Below are positions 24,351 to 34,900 of a DNA stretch of 64,000 nucleotides, one piece after another (within the stretch, counting starts at the first letter, position 1; every line of letters starts with the position of its first letter). The stretch comes from a virus: IMG/VR virus record IMGVR_UViG_3300012147_000007, positions 53,230 to 117,229 of that record. One strand, written 5' to 3'. The notes under the pieces were generated by a model. The model saw only the letters and a list, made by a program, of their open reading frames with translations, was not told the origin of the DNA and searched no databases. Both the position numbers and the translations under genes were made by a program.

Positions 24351-25988
24351 TTAGAAATAAACCCCTTCTGATGATAAATCTTTATAATTTACACCAGATT
24401 TGTAGTCAATTGAGAACATCATGCCTCTATGAAATGAAAGAATTTTAGCTATTTCTTCGACAAGAAATTTTTCATCTGGATGCATGTCAAAAACAAGAGA
24501 ATCATGAACTTGAAACAGAAAGCTGCTTGAATAGCCTTTTAGTAATTCTTTTATCTCACAAACTTTATCAATTACTATTTCAGAAGCTGTAGATTGAATG
24601 TAATTGTTAAATCCAGCATAAGATTTTTCTGGATTTATTATTGAACCCCATTTGTTGATTATATACCCGTCAGCTTCCGCTTGAAGCATTAACTCCTTAG
24701 ATTTGGAGAATAATGGGCTCAAGAATTCTTTGACCCTTAGCATCTTCTCAATTGGATATTCTTCTCCTTTAAGCTTTTTTAATACAGTAGCCTCGCTTGC
24801 TCCATAAAGTATAGAGTGATTTACGAGTTTTGCAACATCTCTTTGCTCTGGCGTAAACTCCATTGATTCAAAAATAATCCTGGCAGTCTCAGAGTGCAAA
24901 TCTTTATCATAAAACCTTTGAATAAACTCCTCGTCTTCACTAAGGTACAACGCAATTCTCACCTCAAAAGAAGTGTAGTCAAATTGATATATCCTACCAT
25001 TTCTAAATTTAGAAATTATCTTTGTTCTTTCTTCGTTGCTTTTTGAAAGGTTTTGAGGATTATACCTGTCCTTGCTTGTTATCCTTCCTGTAATTGTTCT
25101 TTTGTTTGAATAGTTTATTTTGGCAAGCTTTGCGTTTTCACGATAAATGAAATCAAGATTTTTATCAAAATCATACACAAAAGGTATGTATCTTGTAGAC
25201 ATCCATCTTGTTATTTTGTCTCTAACGCACATTCTTTTAAAAAAGACTTCTTCATCATCATCAAGACTTAAATCATCAAGAGGTATTTTGCTCATTAGAA
25301 ACGGGACATATTTACTGATGTTTACATTTGTAATTATTTGAAAATATTTCAAAGGAGTCTCTACTCCAAATTTAATCCACCTGATAATATCAAGAGTTCT
25401 GATGTCTCCAAGAGAATCAAGGTCAACATAATCCTCTATTCCATCATGAGAATAAATTAAACAATTCATGCTATTAAAAACCTTTGATAGCTCTAATCTA
25501 TAATTACCTTCTGTAAGAAACATATTTTTTACATTTACAATGTAATTTTTGTTTCCATTCCGCATGTATAAAGCTCCTTCATTGAAGTGTATGTAAGTTA
25601 TAATTTTCTCATCTATAACATCATCAACAAACTTACTAAAGCTACCATGAACAAGTGAATCAAACAAATCATAATCCGATGGAAGCCATGCGTATAAGTT
25701 TTTGTTTACAAATTCTTCAATATTTCTATGAAAGTTTTGACCTTGTATTTCTGAAGCTTCAACAGAATTATAGGTCCAATATAGATTTTCAGAAACTTCA
25801 CTGTCACTTATTTTCTGATTAGGAAAATTACTCTTCATAAAATTCCACCCCACCATTAGTGTAGCAACTTCATAATATCCATCATCTGGTATTTTTGTGG
25901 TAATTTCAACAGGATAACCGCCTAAGAACTGTTTTAAGTCATTAGCTGATTCTATCGTGTCTACTATAATTTTGCAAATCCTAAACAT
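24351..25988 (-). CDS. family-A DNA polymerase without exonuclease domain
   Basis: 545 residues. Polymerase domain from about residue 260: motif A IYQFDYTSFEVRI, motif B RDVAKLVNHSILYG, motif C FLFQVHDSLVF. The metal-binding Asp residues are present. The O-helix position usually Phe or Tyr (E. coli 762) is His391 here. The N-terminal half has no recognisable 3'-5' exonuclease motifs. A second, DnaE-type polymerase is also encoded in this window, so the two may divide replication and repair or primer processing. T4 relatives instead use a family-B enzyme. Confidence 0.92.
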   Translation of the reverse strand: MFRICKIIVDTIESANDLKQFLGGYPVEITTKIPDDGYYEVATLMVGWNFMKSNFPNQKISDSEVSENLYWTYNSVEASEIQGQNFHRNIEEFVNKNLYAWLPSDYDLFDSLVHGSFSKFVDDVIDEKIITYIHFNEGALYMRNGNKNYIVNVKNMFLTEGNYRLELSKVFNSMNCLIYSHDGIEDYVDLDSLGDIRTLDIIRWIKFGVETPLKYFQIITNVNISKYVPFLMSKIPLDDLSLDDDEEVFFKRMCVRDKITRWMSTRYIPFVYDFDKNLDFIYRENAKLAKINYSNKRTITGRITSKDRYNPQNLSKSNEERTKIISKFRNGRIYQFDYTSFEVRIALYLSEDEEFIQRFYDKDLHSETARIIFESMEFTPEQRDVAKLVNHSILYGASEATVLKKLKGEEYPIEKMLRVKEFLSPLFSKSKELMLQAEADGYIINKWGSIINPEKSYAGFNNYIQSTASEIVIDKVCEIKELLKGYSSSFLFQVHDSLVFDMHPDEKFLVEEIAKILSFHRGMMFSIDYKSGVNYKDLSSEGVYF

Positions 25989-26008
25989 ATTTGCAAATAT
26001 AGTAAAAA

Positions 26009-26578
26009 TTATCTCTTTTTTATAACTACTATGTAATTATTTGGATTTTTAGGATATGAACCATCTGTATTAAGATTTATACGAATATCAACTTTATTTG
26101 TATTTTCTAAGTTTCCACCAGCAAGCTTTGCTACATTTCCAATTACTTCATAAACCACATCGCTGTGAGTGTCTGTATATGAACCGCTTCTTGGTTTTCC
26201 AAGAATATCTCCAATCTGAGATAATATAGGCTCCCTCTCTCTTGAGAGTGAATAAGCTTTATATGATAATGAGCCGTTTTTATTCCTATTTTCTTTTGCT
26301 TTTAAAAAATACTCTCTGTGCGCAGAGGATTTTGGGAAAGTAGAATCAACTCTCGTCATAACATAAGATATGTAAGCAGCTGACCATGGCCACTTATTTT
26401 GAGTGGCAGTATCACTCATCTGCTCTTCTGACATGTTAAGACCCAAATTATCCCAATAATTTTTCAACATTGGGTACGCCTCTGGAACTTTTTCGTTTAA
26501 ATTGCCGTTTTTCCATTTTAACGCTTCTTGTTTTATAATTGTAGTTAATTTAGAAAAGTTTACTTCACTTTTAATCAT
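26009..26578 (-). CDS. DUF2272-type cell-wall hydrolase-like protein
   Basis: 189 residues. WPWSAAYISYVM and SSAHREYF match the DUF2272 signature, an NlpC/P60- or CHAP-like fold; HSDVVYEVIG lies in the later half. The gene follows the large tail protein by 12 nt and belongs to the tail operon, so it is probably a virion-associated peptidoglycan enzyme used at infection, not a lysis enzyme. A Cys nucleophile is not visible in the usual place (PWSAA), so activity is uncertain. Confidence 0.7.
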   Translation of the reverse strand: MIKSEVNFSKLTTIIKQEALKWKNGNLNEKVPEAYPMLKNYWDNLGLNMSEEQMSDTATQNKWPWSAAYISYVMTRVDSTFPKSSAHREYFLKAKENRNKNGSLSYKAYSLSREREPILSQIGDILGKPRSGSYTDTHSDVVYEVIGNVAKLAGGNLENTNKVDIRINLNTDGSYPKNPNNYIVVIKKR

Positions 26579-26590
26579 AATAAAATTTTT

Positions 26591-29500
26591 TTATATATCT
26601 AATCCAGATTCAATGTCAATCATTACATTAGTTCCTTGAGCCACTGCTGCACCTGCCGCAACTGATGCTGCCGTAGGTTTATCAATAGGTATTCCAAGCT
26701 TATCTGGAAGCCCGTACCACTTAGAGCCTTTTCTGCTATCATATTGAAATTGCGCTTTCCCTGGTCTATATTCCCAGTGCCATTCTTCAGAAGTCACAGT
26801 TCTTACGAACCCAAACTTATAAGCATTTAAAACAAGCCATTCATAAATAGGCATTATAACACCTCCAAATTTAGCACCCTTACAGTTGAGGTCAATTGCA
26901 AGTCCTGAATTGTGATTAGAATATCCTGGACGTGCTGTTGCTGGGTCGAAATTACCAGAACTTGCAGTTCTTAGATAATTATCATCATTCTTTTTGTTTT
27001 TATTTATTACGTTCTGTTTTCTTAAATTATACTGAGCAGTAGATATAAACCTTCCATTACCATCTATAACATTATTAAAAGGGTCTCTATACCCACTACT
27101 AAGATGTAAGTCAATTCCATCTGCTACCGCAGCTATTTGCATAGCTTTATATGCAGACAATATCTGAGCGGTTAATGGATATTTGTCAAAAATATATAAT
27201 TGTTCAGAACCGATAACAGCACCACCCGACCATAGGTCTCTAACCCCAAGAGAAGTATCATAAGAAGATGTCAATTCATTCAATGGTAATTTTGGCACAG
27301 AAAGAGCCACTGGTCCTCCTGAATTTCCATTTACAAATTCTTGACCAAGATAATCTGCTGCATTTGCAGAGAAACTACCAGTCACAGCAACAAGAGCTTC
27401 TGTAAAGTTCTTTAAAGCATCTCTTGCAGCTTGGTCAAACCCTTGAGGAATAGCAAGAGGAGCTTCTGATTCTCCAAGCGCCCTAAATGTATCAAGCGTT
27501 ACTGGCTTAATAGAACCATATCCACTACCAGGAGAGAATCTCATTCTAATCCCCTCTAAAGATGTGTCCATATTATTTGGTGATATAGAGTGCTTAACTT
27601 TCATAACTTGATAAAGGCCTCCAAACAATGGAGAATTTTCAAGGAAGAAAAATTGCATTGGATAAACTTGAGAATTACCAAGAACATCAATAGTCGCTTT
27701 GTATGAACGACCAGCAAGAACAGGAAGCATTGAACAGTCTGTTGTTACTTTTTTGTTCTGATTTTCATTGTCAACCAACCTTTGAAGGTTGACGATGCTT
27801 TCGGCAGTAACTTTATTATCTTCAGTTCCAACTGATATGTTTTTTACGATTTGATTATCTGGATGACCATACTTAATAACATATGAACCAACATTGTAGG
27901 CTTTTTGCTTATCACTAAAAGCAATTGAAGTTCCGTCAGCATTCTTTGTCTTAGTCCTTGATTCTGGGGTTGGAGTAAATAATACGTGAAAGAAATTTCT
28001 AACCTGAAGATTTGCAAGTTTTGAGCTTGGGCTCCAAATGTTAGCAACATCCAAGTATCCTGGATTTCCAGGAATTGGAATAAATAAAAAGTTATTCTTG
28101 GAACACACCTGTTGTATTATATTCAAAATACTTGTATTAGCATTTGGCTTATAAAGCGGTTCTAAATTTATAATAGAATCTCTTACAACAATTGGCTCCC
28201 CTGGATTGTTAATCCTTTGCATAGGATAATCATATACAAAAGTTCCGTTTGGAACTCCTTGAGCGCTTTGTGAACTTCCTATGTTTACAGAAACCTGGTC
28301 TGTTCCTGGTGGAAATAGTTCAACTAAATCTTCTGCAGTAGCATCTGTACCCTCAGCATATTCTTCTTTAGTTACCCAAACTTTTTCATCCCTTAAAAGG
28401 TCTACGTGATTATCTCCAAACCTTGCCTCAAGAGCTTCAGCTACATTAAACACCTTAGCTTTGGCATCATCCCCTTCTGCCCCCTTGTGTTCATCAACAT
28501 CTCCACATAAAGCTCCGTTGCTATCTATGTTATCGCTATAGGATAGCGACTGCCATTGATGGAACAATACGTGCATTTGCTTATAAATAGCAGCCTCGCT
28601 ATCTCCAGCCTTACCTAATACTTCTCCAATAATTTGATTTCTCTTATCAATAATGTCATCCAACTTCTGAAGAAGAACGTCACACGCCTTTCTAACAAAA
28701 GCTCTATGATTTCTCCCACTTTGACTTGGGCTAAAAATTCCAAATACAAGACCAGAATCTGGGTCAGTACCACTATGTGCCGCAATTGTATACCCTATGT
28801 TTCCAGTGTAATCAACACCGTCTTGATTTGTTGTTTGGTTTGGGTTATCTTGCGGATTTTCTTTAATAGAATTATTCCATTTAATATTTGTTGCCGCAAA
28901 AAGCGTAACCAAAGGGTCTTTAGAGCCGAAAAAACCTGGAGCTGGGTCTTTCATCTCATCAAAATCAACTACATTTCCAGCTCTACTTTGAGTCGTACCA
29001 TCTCTATATCCCACAAGAGACCCTATTCTGTTAAGTATAAACTTAGGAGAGTTATCTAAAGCAGTAGTTTTATCTCCCTCATCTCCGTATTTAGCATTAA
29101 TAGGGACATATCCAAGCGGTTCATTTTGACCAGCATCAGTAATGTCTTTATCTGAATTTTTAAACTCACCATCTGTTGGTGCAGAATTAGCCTCTTGAGC
29201 TCTTTTGTTGTCTTCTCCTCTAAAAAACACAGCCATGTATTCATTGCCATTTGATGTCGGGAATGTATAGCCAATTCTATTATTTACTATTCTTGTTGCT
29301 GTATATTTACTGTCAACAAAAGATAGTGGATTTTGAGCATTTCTAATTCCAGAAGGAGAAAGACTTTTAGCGTCAGACAGCGAATTACTTTGATTGTTTG
29401 CTAAATTTTGAGCTTCGTTTTGAACTGCCTGTATTTGGTCTTCTCTTTTAGACTCTTCTTCCTCATAAGTATTAAATACAAGATTTCCATTTACAAGAGT

Positions 29501-31612
29501 CACATTATCTCCTAAAAAAACCTCAGGAACAGCAAGCTCTCCCCATATCTGCTTGAATGTGAGTGTCTCATATCCAAGAGCTGCATTCTCTTCTTTTGTT
29601 CTTAATTGTATCTCATCATCTTCGCTGGCTTCAAAAGCGTCTAAAACATTAGGAAACCCATCATCTCCAGCAGGGTCTGAAGGGCTTTGTAAAACTACTT
29701 GCCAATCATCTGGGCTTTGGTTTCCAAAATAACTCATTCCAGACCCAAGAAATGCTGTTGTAGCTGCTGCATCTGCAAACCCAAATCCTCCTGGAACTAT
29801 TTGAAGGCCTGAATCCCCATTTGGATGCGCCATTGATGCTGCGTCTTGAGTAAATGCGTTGGACATAAAAAGGCAATACCTTCTTAATAATAAAAAATCA
29901 ACATCAGAAAGGTTTCCAAGTATTGAATCAGTTATGTTCTGAATATCCCTCTCTGCAAGCTCTTCAATTGACGAAACATCATCTCTATCAACTTTCCAAA
30001 TATCTCCACCAAAATCTCCTGGTAAATTTGGGTCACTACTTCTTGTCATATAAGCAACAATGCCACCCCTAACAAGTATGTTTGATGCTATGTTTGGATA
30101 ATATGATTTATAAGGATTTGAGGATGACATTTCAATGTTATTAATCCTTTGCTTGAGTGCTGCATCATCTTGTCCAGACTGAGCGTTATTTACAAGCAAA
30201 TCTTTTGCAATACCCTCACTAATAGCAATGATAAAATTTTTTACAAACTCCATTTCGTGTTCGTCAACACCAATTTCAACACCGTCAGCACCTTGTGCTC
30301 CTTCTAAATTCTTCTTTGTTGCTGGAAGTTCATCTCCATCATCATTCAAAACCAAAGGAAATGATTCTCCAATAAGAATTTGCTTATTTACTAACAACTC
30401 ATCTCTGGCCGCTTGTCTGTCACTACTCCCTCTGTATCCATCAAGTCCAGCATCAAGAATACTTCCCATTAAAAAGGCAGAATCTTTTGCTATTTGTGAA
30501 AATATTTCTCCTATAGTAATTTTCTCAAGCTTCTTTTCTGATGAAGCAAAAACTCTCCTTTTTATTTCATCATCAATCTTTTGAAGATTGTCTGATATAA
30601 GACCGAGAGTTTGAGTCTTAGCTGAATCAATTGGAATTCTAAGCGTAGGATTATTAAACGCCTTATTAAATGAAGCGAAATTACTTGTTACAACACCAAA
30701 CCTCGTAAATCCATTAACATTTACTCCGTTTGCATTTATCTTAAGAGATAATAACAAATAAGTATTTAATGCATTTAAGGTTGTTGCCTCTTTAAGCTTG
30801 CTCTCAATAAGTGGTATTGAATTTACGTCATCTCCAAAATCAGCTATATTAGGAATTGTAATAGTTTGAAATCCTACTACCGACTGATTGTTTACAGAGC
30901 CAATAACTTCTTCTCCAGGTTCTAAAATATTTGTAACAGTAAGAGCTCTACCTAAGTTAGACTTCATGCTACCCAGTTTCTTAACCAGGTCATCAAACTC
31001 TTTTGTTGTATCCTGTGTTTTAACCTCAACCTGCTTACCTATTTTAATAAGGTCAAAGATGCTTGTTACAGCATCATCATTTCCTGGTCCAAGCCTATCT
31101 TTTCTTAATCTTTTTGCTGCAAGCAAATATAAGAAAGGTAAATCAGCAAAGAATCCCCATTGATTTGGTACAAACTCGCATTTAACGTCATAAGAGCCAT
31201 CGCTTCCATTAAATGAAGTAGATGTCCTCTTTAGGTTAAGTAACCACGTAGACGGCTCCCCAAGGTATCCCTTGTAGGAAAATAAGAACTTTGGTGGTGG
31301 CCAGTTGAATAATACAGAATAGTCAATAGAAACATTGCTATCTGTTGGATGCCTGTCTTGACCTCCGAAAATAGTTTGACCATACAAATCTTTAAACACA
31401 ATTGTTACAAGAGGTTGTAGTGAAGTGTTAATCTCAATATCAATTGATGTGATACCAAAACCAACGCTTTGTCTGAAGAATTCTGCACTAAACAGTTTTC
31501 TTCCAAGAAAATCAAACGTACTCCCTCCAACGCAAGCTTCAAGCCTAACGTCAATAAAGAGGTCTTTCATACGAAAACCATCTGGCTGTGGATTTACTGG
31601 TGCTCTTCCCAT
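26591..31612 (-). CDS. giant tail/baseplate hub-like protein with C-terminal M15 peptidase
   Basis: 1673 residues. The N-terminal 200 residues have a tail-protein look (beta-rich, VTIVFKDLYG, FSYKGYLGEPSTW, as in hub proteins). The middle is long and not assigned. About residues 1460-1640 form a VanY/D-Ala-D-Ala carboxypeptidase: HLSSGYRDP, RPGYSNHNSGLAIDLN (zinc His and Asp) and EEWHWEY (catalytic Glu and zinc His). It could cleave peptide cross-links during tail penetration. It follows the gp53-like gene by 2 nt. Much larger than T4 gp5 (575), whose lysozyme it may replace. Confidence 0.85.
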   Translation of the reverse strand: MGRAPVNPQPDGFRMKDLFIDVRLEACVGGSTFDFLGRKLFSAEFFRQSVGFGITSIDIEINTSLQPLVTIVFKDLYGQTIFGGQDRHPTDSNVSIDYSVLFNWPPPKFLFSYKGYLGEPSTWLLNLKRTSTSFNGSDGSYDVKCEFVPNQWGFFADLPFLYLLAAKRLRKDRLGPGNDDAVTSIFDLIKIGKQVEVKTQDTTKEFDDLVKKLGSMKSNLGRALTVTNILEPGEEVIGSVNNQSVVGFQTITIPNIADFGDDVNSIPLIESKLKEATTLNALNTYLLLSLKINANGVNVNGFTRFGVVTSNFASFNKAFNNPTLRIPIDSAKTQTLGLISDNLQKIDDEIKRRVFASSEKKLEKITIGEIFSQIAKDSAFLMGSILDAGLDGYRGSSDRQAARDELLVNKQILIGESFPLVLNDDGDELPATKKNLEGAQGADGVEIGVDEHEMEFVKNFIIAISEGIAKDLLVNNAQSGQDDAALKQRINNIEMSSSNPYKSYYPNIASNILVRGGIVAYMTRSSDPNLPGDFGGDIWKVDRDDVSSIEELAERDIQNITDSILGNLSDVDFLLLRRYCLFMSNAFTQDAASMAHPNGDSGLQIVPGGFGFADAAATTAFLGSGMSYFGNQSPDDWQVVLQSPSDPAGDDGFPNVLDAFEASEDDEIQLRTKEENAALGYETLTFKQIWGELAVPEVFLGDNVTLVNGNLVFNTYEEEESKREDQIQAVQNEAQNLANNQSNSLSDAKSLSPSGIRNAQNPLSFVDSKYTATRIVNNRIGYTFPTSNGNEYMAVFFRGEDNKRAQEANSAPTDGEFKNSDKDITDAGQNEPLGYVPINAKYGDEGDKTTALDNSPKFILNRIGSLVGYRDGTTQSRAGNVVDFDEMKDPAPGFFGSKDPLVTLFAATNIKWNNSIKENPQDNPNQTTNQDGVDYTGNIGYTIAAHSGTDPDSGLVFGIFSPSQSGRNHRAFVRKACDVLLQKLDDIIDKRNQIIGEVLGKAGDSEAAIYKQMHVLFHQWQSLSYSDNIDSNGALCGDVDEHKGAEGDDAKAKVFNVAEALEARFGDNHVDLLRDEKVWVTKEEYAEGTDATAEDLVELFPPGTDQVSVNIGSSQSAQGVPNGTFVYDYPMQRINNPGEPIVVRDSIINLEPLYKPNANTSILNIIQQVCSKNNFLFIPIPGNPGYLDVANIWSPSSKLANLQVRNFFHVLFTPTPESRTKTKNADGTSIAFSDKQKAYNVGSYVIKYGHPDNQIVKNISVGTEDNKVTAESIVNLQRLVDNENQNKKVTTDCSMLPVLAGRSYKATIDVLGNSQVYPMQFFFLENSPLFGGLYQVMKVKHSISPNNMDTSLEGIRMRFSPGSGYGSIKPVTLDTFRALGESEAPLAIPQGFDQAARDALKNFTEALVAVTGSFSANAADYLGQEFVNGNSGGPVALSVPKLPLNELTSSYDTSLGVRDLWSGGAVIGSEQLYIFDKYPLTAQILSAYKAMQIAAVADGIDLHLSSGYRDPFNNVIDGNGRFISTAQYNLRKQNVINKNKKNDDNYLRTASSGNFDPATARPGYSNHNSGLAIDLNCKGAKFGGVIMPIYEWLVLNAYKFGFVRTVTSEEWHWEYRPGKAQFQYDSRKGSKWYGLPDKLGIPIDKPTAASVAAGAAVAQGTNVMIDIESGLDI

Positions 31613-31614
31613 AT

Positions 31615-31920
31615 TTATCCTCTATCTCTTGTTGCAACAATTTTTATATTCACTTCATTCAATACATCCTGAAGCGGGAACGGAACCCTAATCGCAGTAT
31701 TGTCTGGAATATCAAACTCCATAAAGTATTCTGGATTGGCCCAAAGTATTAACCTCCAAAACGTTTCATCTCTATATATATCTCCAGCAATAGTATCTAA
31801 CCTATTTTTTTGTTGATTGTATATAATGACTCTATCGGTATGTCTCTTTTTTATTAAAACAGGAGGCATATCTTTTAATTTGTCGTTTGACTTTAATAGA
31901 CTGTAGAAATTGAATGGCAT
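31615..31920 (-). CDS. baseplate wedge protein, gp53-like
   Basis: 101 residues with a LysM-like centre: RLDTIAGDIYRDETFWRLIL, then ANPEYF...IPDNTAIRVPF. T4 gp53 has the same LysM-type fold and joins baseplate wedges. Position between the hub-like gene and the repeat-protein gene supports this. TATTTATA ends 15 nt before the ATG. Confidence 0.8.
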   Translation of the reverse strand: MPFNFYSLLKSNDKLKDMPPVLIKKRHTDRVIIYNQQKNRLDTIAGDIYRDETFWRLILWANPEYFMEFDIPDNTAIRVPFPLQDVLNEVNIKIVATRDRG

Positions 31921-31935
31921 AATTATTTACTTTTC

Positions 31936-31943
31936 TATAAATA
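31936..31943 (-). promoter_or_regulatory. TATTTATA element before gp53-like gene
   Basis: Exact 8-mer, 15 nt before the ATG at 31920; may serve the whole gp53-hub-DUF2272 operon. Confidence 0.6.
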
Positions 31944-31981
31944 ATAAGAATAAAAAAAGTGAAAACAAAGCCTATTACAGA

Positions 31982-34900
31982 TTATAATCCACGAAGTGGA
32001 CTATACATACCTCCAGCATCAGTTGCAAGAGGCGGAGCTGCATTGAATGACTTGTATGGCCCAATCATATTGAAGTTAAGAGAAACAAGAACCCACATAG
32101 GCTGAACTCTTCCACCCTCAAGTGTCCATGGAGCATCTGCATAATCAAAACTAACGCTGTTTACAACAATATCATGGTTCCACCAATCACCAAGGTGAAT
32201 GTGACAAATAGGAGGAGTAGTAAATGAGAATCCAGTTTCTGAACCATTATCATTTGCAGCTGGCCTTGTAAGTTTAGACAAGAACTCAACTTTTCTTACG
32301 AAGTCAATCTTATCTCCAGAGAAATAGGCAGGCTGGAACATCAGATTCTTTTTCATCGTATTTATTCTCTTTATAGTATCTTCAGGCTTACAAGCTGTCT
32401 CTCCATTAATAAACTCTTTCTTTATTACATCTATATTATAAACGTTTCCAGCATTCGTGTTACTCTCAGAATAATCTGTAAGACCATTAAATTTATTATC
32501 AGCTTCCCCTATTGCATCATTAACTTTTCCAGCTTCTGTCTTAAGTTCTTGAGCTCTTTTATCCAGAATACCAGACTCAACCTCATTATTTTTCTTCTGC
32601 TCTTTATTAAAAATTGCATCTTGAGCATTTTTGGCCTTATTCTTAGCAGCAATAGTCTTTGTTTGAAACCATCCGAAAAAATCGTCTTGTTCTGTAGATT
32701 GCTCTATTTCTTCTTGTTTTGATTCAATAGCTGCTCCTTCATTTTGATTTTCGTCAATTTTTTTAGAAAGCTCTATAGCATCATCTTTTTGCTTATTTTG
32801 TTCAGCCTTAAGAGCTTCAATTTGATTTATTATATTTGTGTTTTGAGCCTTATCGCTATCAGTAAAGTGTTTATCGAAAGTTGCAGCAACCTTTTCCATA
32901 CCTTCACTGTCCCAATCTCTACCAACATCAACACTTTGAGCGTAATCTGTTAATACGAAAAAAGAAATAGACGCATCTCTACTTGAATTGTTGTATGTAT
33001 ACACAGCCTCTGGTCTACCAAGGAAATTAACTGAATTCCAGTTGGCGTTCTCAGTATTTTGCATACTCATAATATAAGGAGGAAAATGAAACTGTTCCTC
33101 ACTTGCATAATTTTTTATAAAGAAAACAAGCTTACCAGCATCTGAAGGCGCATAAGGATTCGCTACTGTATATCTTTGTCTTGAGATTCTTGGGCTACCA
33201 TCTCTCTTAACACCTGTTATGTAAGCTCTATTGTTTTGTGGGTCAAAGTTTGGAGCAAGAGGTTCGTTACTTGCCTTAATAGTGTTCACAATATGTTTTA
33301 CACCTCTTTTTCCAAGGAAGAAATCTTCATCCTCATAAGGGTTTCCAATAGATGTCTTAGCCATCATTGATTGCGCACTACCAAGTACTGCATCGTTTGC
33401 AGTTGGTCTCAATAAATCCATATTACCACCACCACCTTGATAGTAGGCGCCTCCATTTGCTTGTATTACTGAAGCTGGAGTTGTATTTGTTCTCAATTGA
33501 GACAACCCTCTAAATGAACCAATTGTATTTGAAATCAACTCCTGGAAACCATCTTGATTGAATGATTCTAACTCTCCAAGAGAAGAAGGGTCTCCCGCTT
33601 GAAGTCTGTATAAATTAAACGCACTTCTTTCTAAACTATAATTTCTAATAGTTGAAGTTACTTGACCCTCTTTAAATGGTACGTATGTTTGTCTCTTAAA
33701 GAATGAATCTTCAAATTGACCACCTTTTTCTCCTATTGGATTAACAGAATAAAGAGCATCACTAATCACTCTTGGCCTTCTTCCAGTTGGAAAATCTACT
33801 TTTTGACTGGTTCCATATAAACCTTGAATTTCGTTACCTTTCGTGACGATATAATCGTCAGTTGAGAAAATAGCCTTTGCTGTAGGCGTGTAGTATGGGT
33901 CAAGACGTGTATAATCAACTTTGTTAGTGTTTATACTACCTTGAGTAATTCTTCCTAAAGTCCAGTTTTCATTGCTCGATGTATATTCATTATTTGAAAC
34001 TTGCCATCTATTTGAAATCTTATTGTTATCTCTAAATACTTCTGAGTCTGTTTCTAAATTTGTGTTCTTAGAAACATTCTTAGAAAGCAATAATTGTCTT
34101 AAAATTATACCTTGAGTAAATACTCTTGATATACCCAAGAATGCGCTGGTCCCAGCTCCATTAACATTTACTCCAAGCAATCCATATCCAGCATTTTTTG
34201 CAATAGCATCTGTTCTATATGTTGACGAATCTGTAAGAAGATTTTGAGCCAACGGAACATTAGAAGAAACAGCGTTATCTCTAAATGCAACAGAATCAGC
34301 AAGTATACTTGAATTATTTGGAACGTTAGCCGCAAGGTCTGTAGCTCTATGAATAGCAGAATCAACACCAAGGTCACTTGTACTTGGGACGTTAGCTGAT
34401 AAATCATCATCTCTAAAATCTTCTGAGTCAGTTAAAAGATTTGAACTATTAGGAACATTAGCAGAAAGGTCATCAGTTCTAAAAGGAGCTGAGTCATCTA
34501 AAAGGTCACTAAAGTTTGGTACATTTGTCGCTAAGTCATCATTTCTAAACGGAACTGAATCTACCTCCAGGTCACTAAAATTTGGCGAGTTAGCAGAAAG
34601 GTCATCAGCTCTAAATGGAACTGAGTCTACTTCTAAATCCGTATCAATTGGTGAATTAGCAGAAAGGTCATCTAATCTAAAGTTTGCTGAATCTATCTCA
34701 AGGTCGCTTAAATTTGGAGTGTTCAACGACAAGTCATCATCTCTGAAGACAACTGAGTCTGTTTCTAAATCTGTAAAACTTGGAGTATTAAAAGAAAGGT
34801 CATCGCTTCTAAATGGAATTGAATCTGTTTCTAAACTACTTTGAACTGGTTTATTTAACGACAAGTCATCAGCTCTAAATTGAGTTGAGTCTTTTTCAAG

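Noticed and set aside
25994-26001. TATATTTG just before the family-A polymerase gene as a sigma-A promoter
   Set aside because: No TTTG at the proper distance upstream, and only 5 nt separate it from the ATG.
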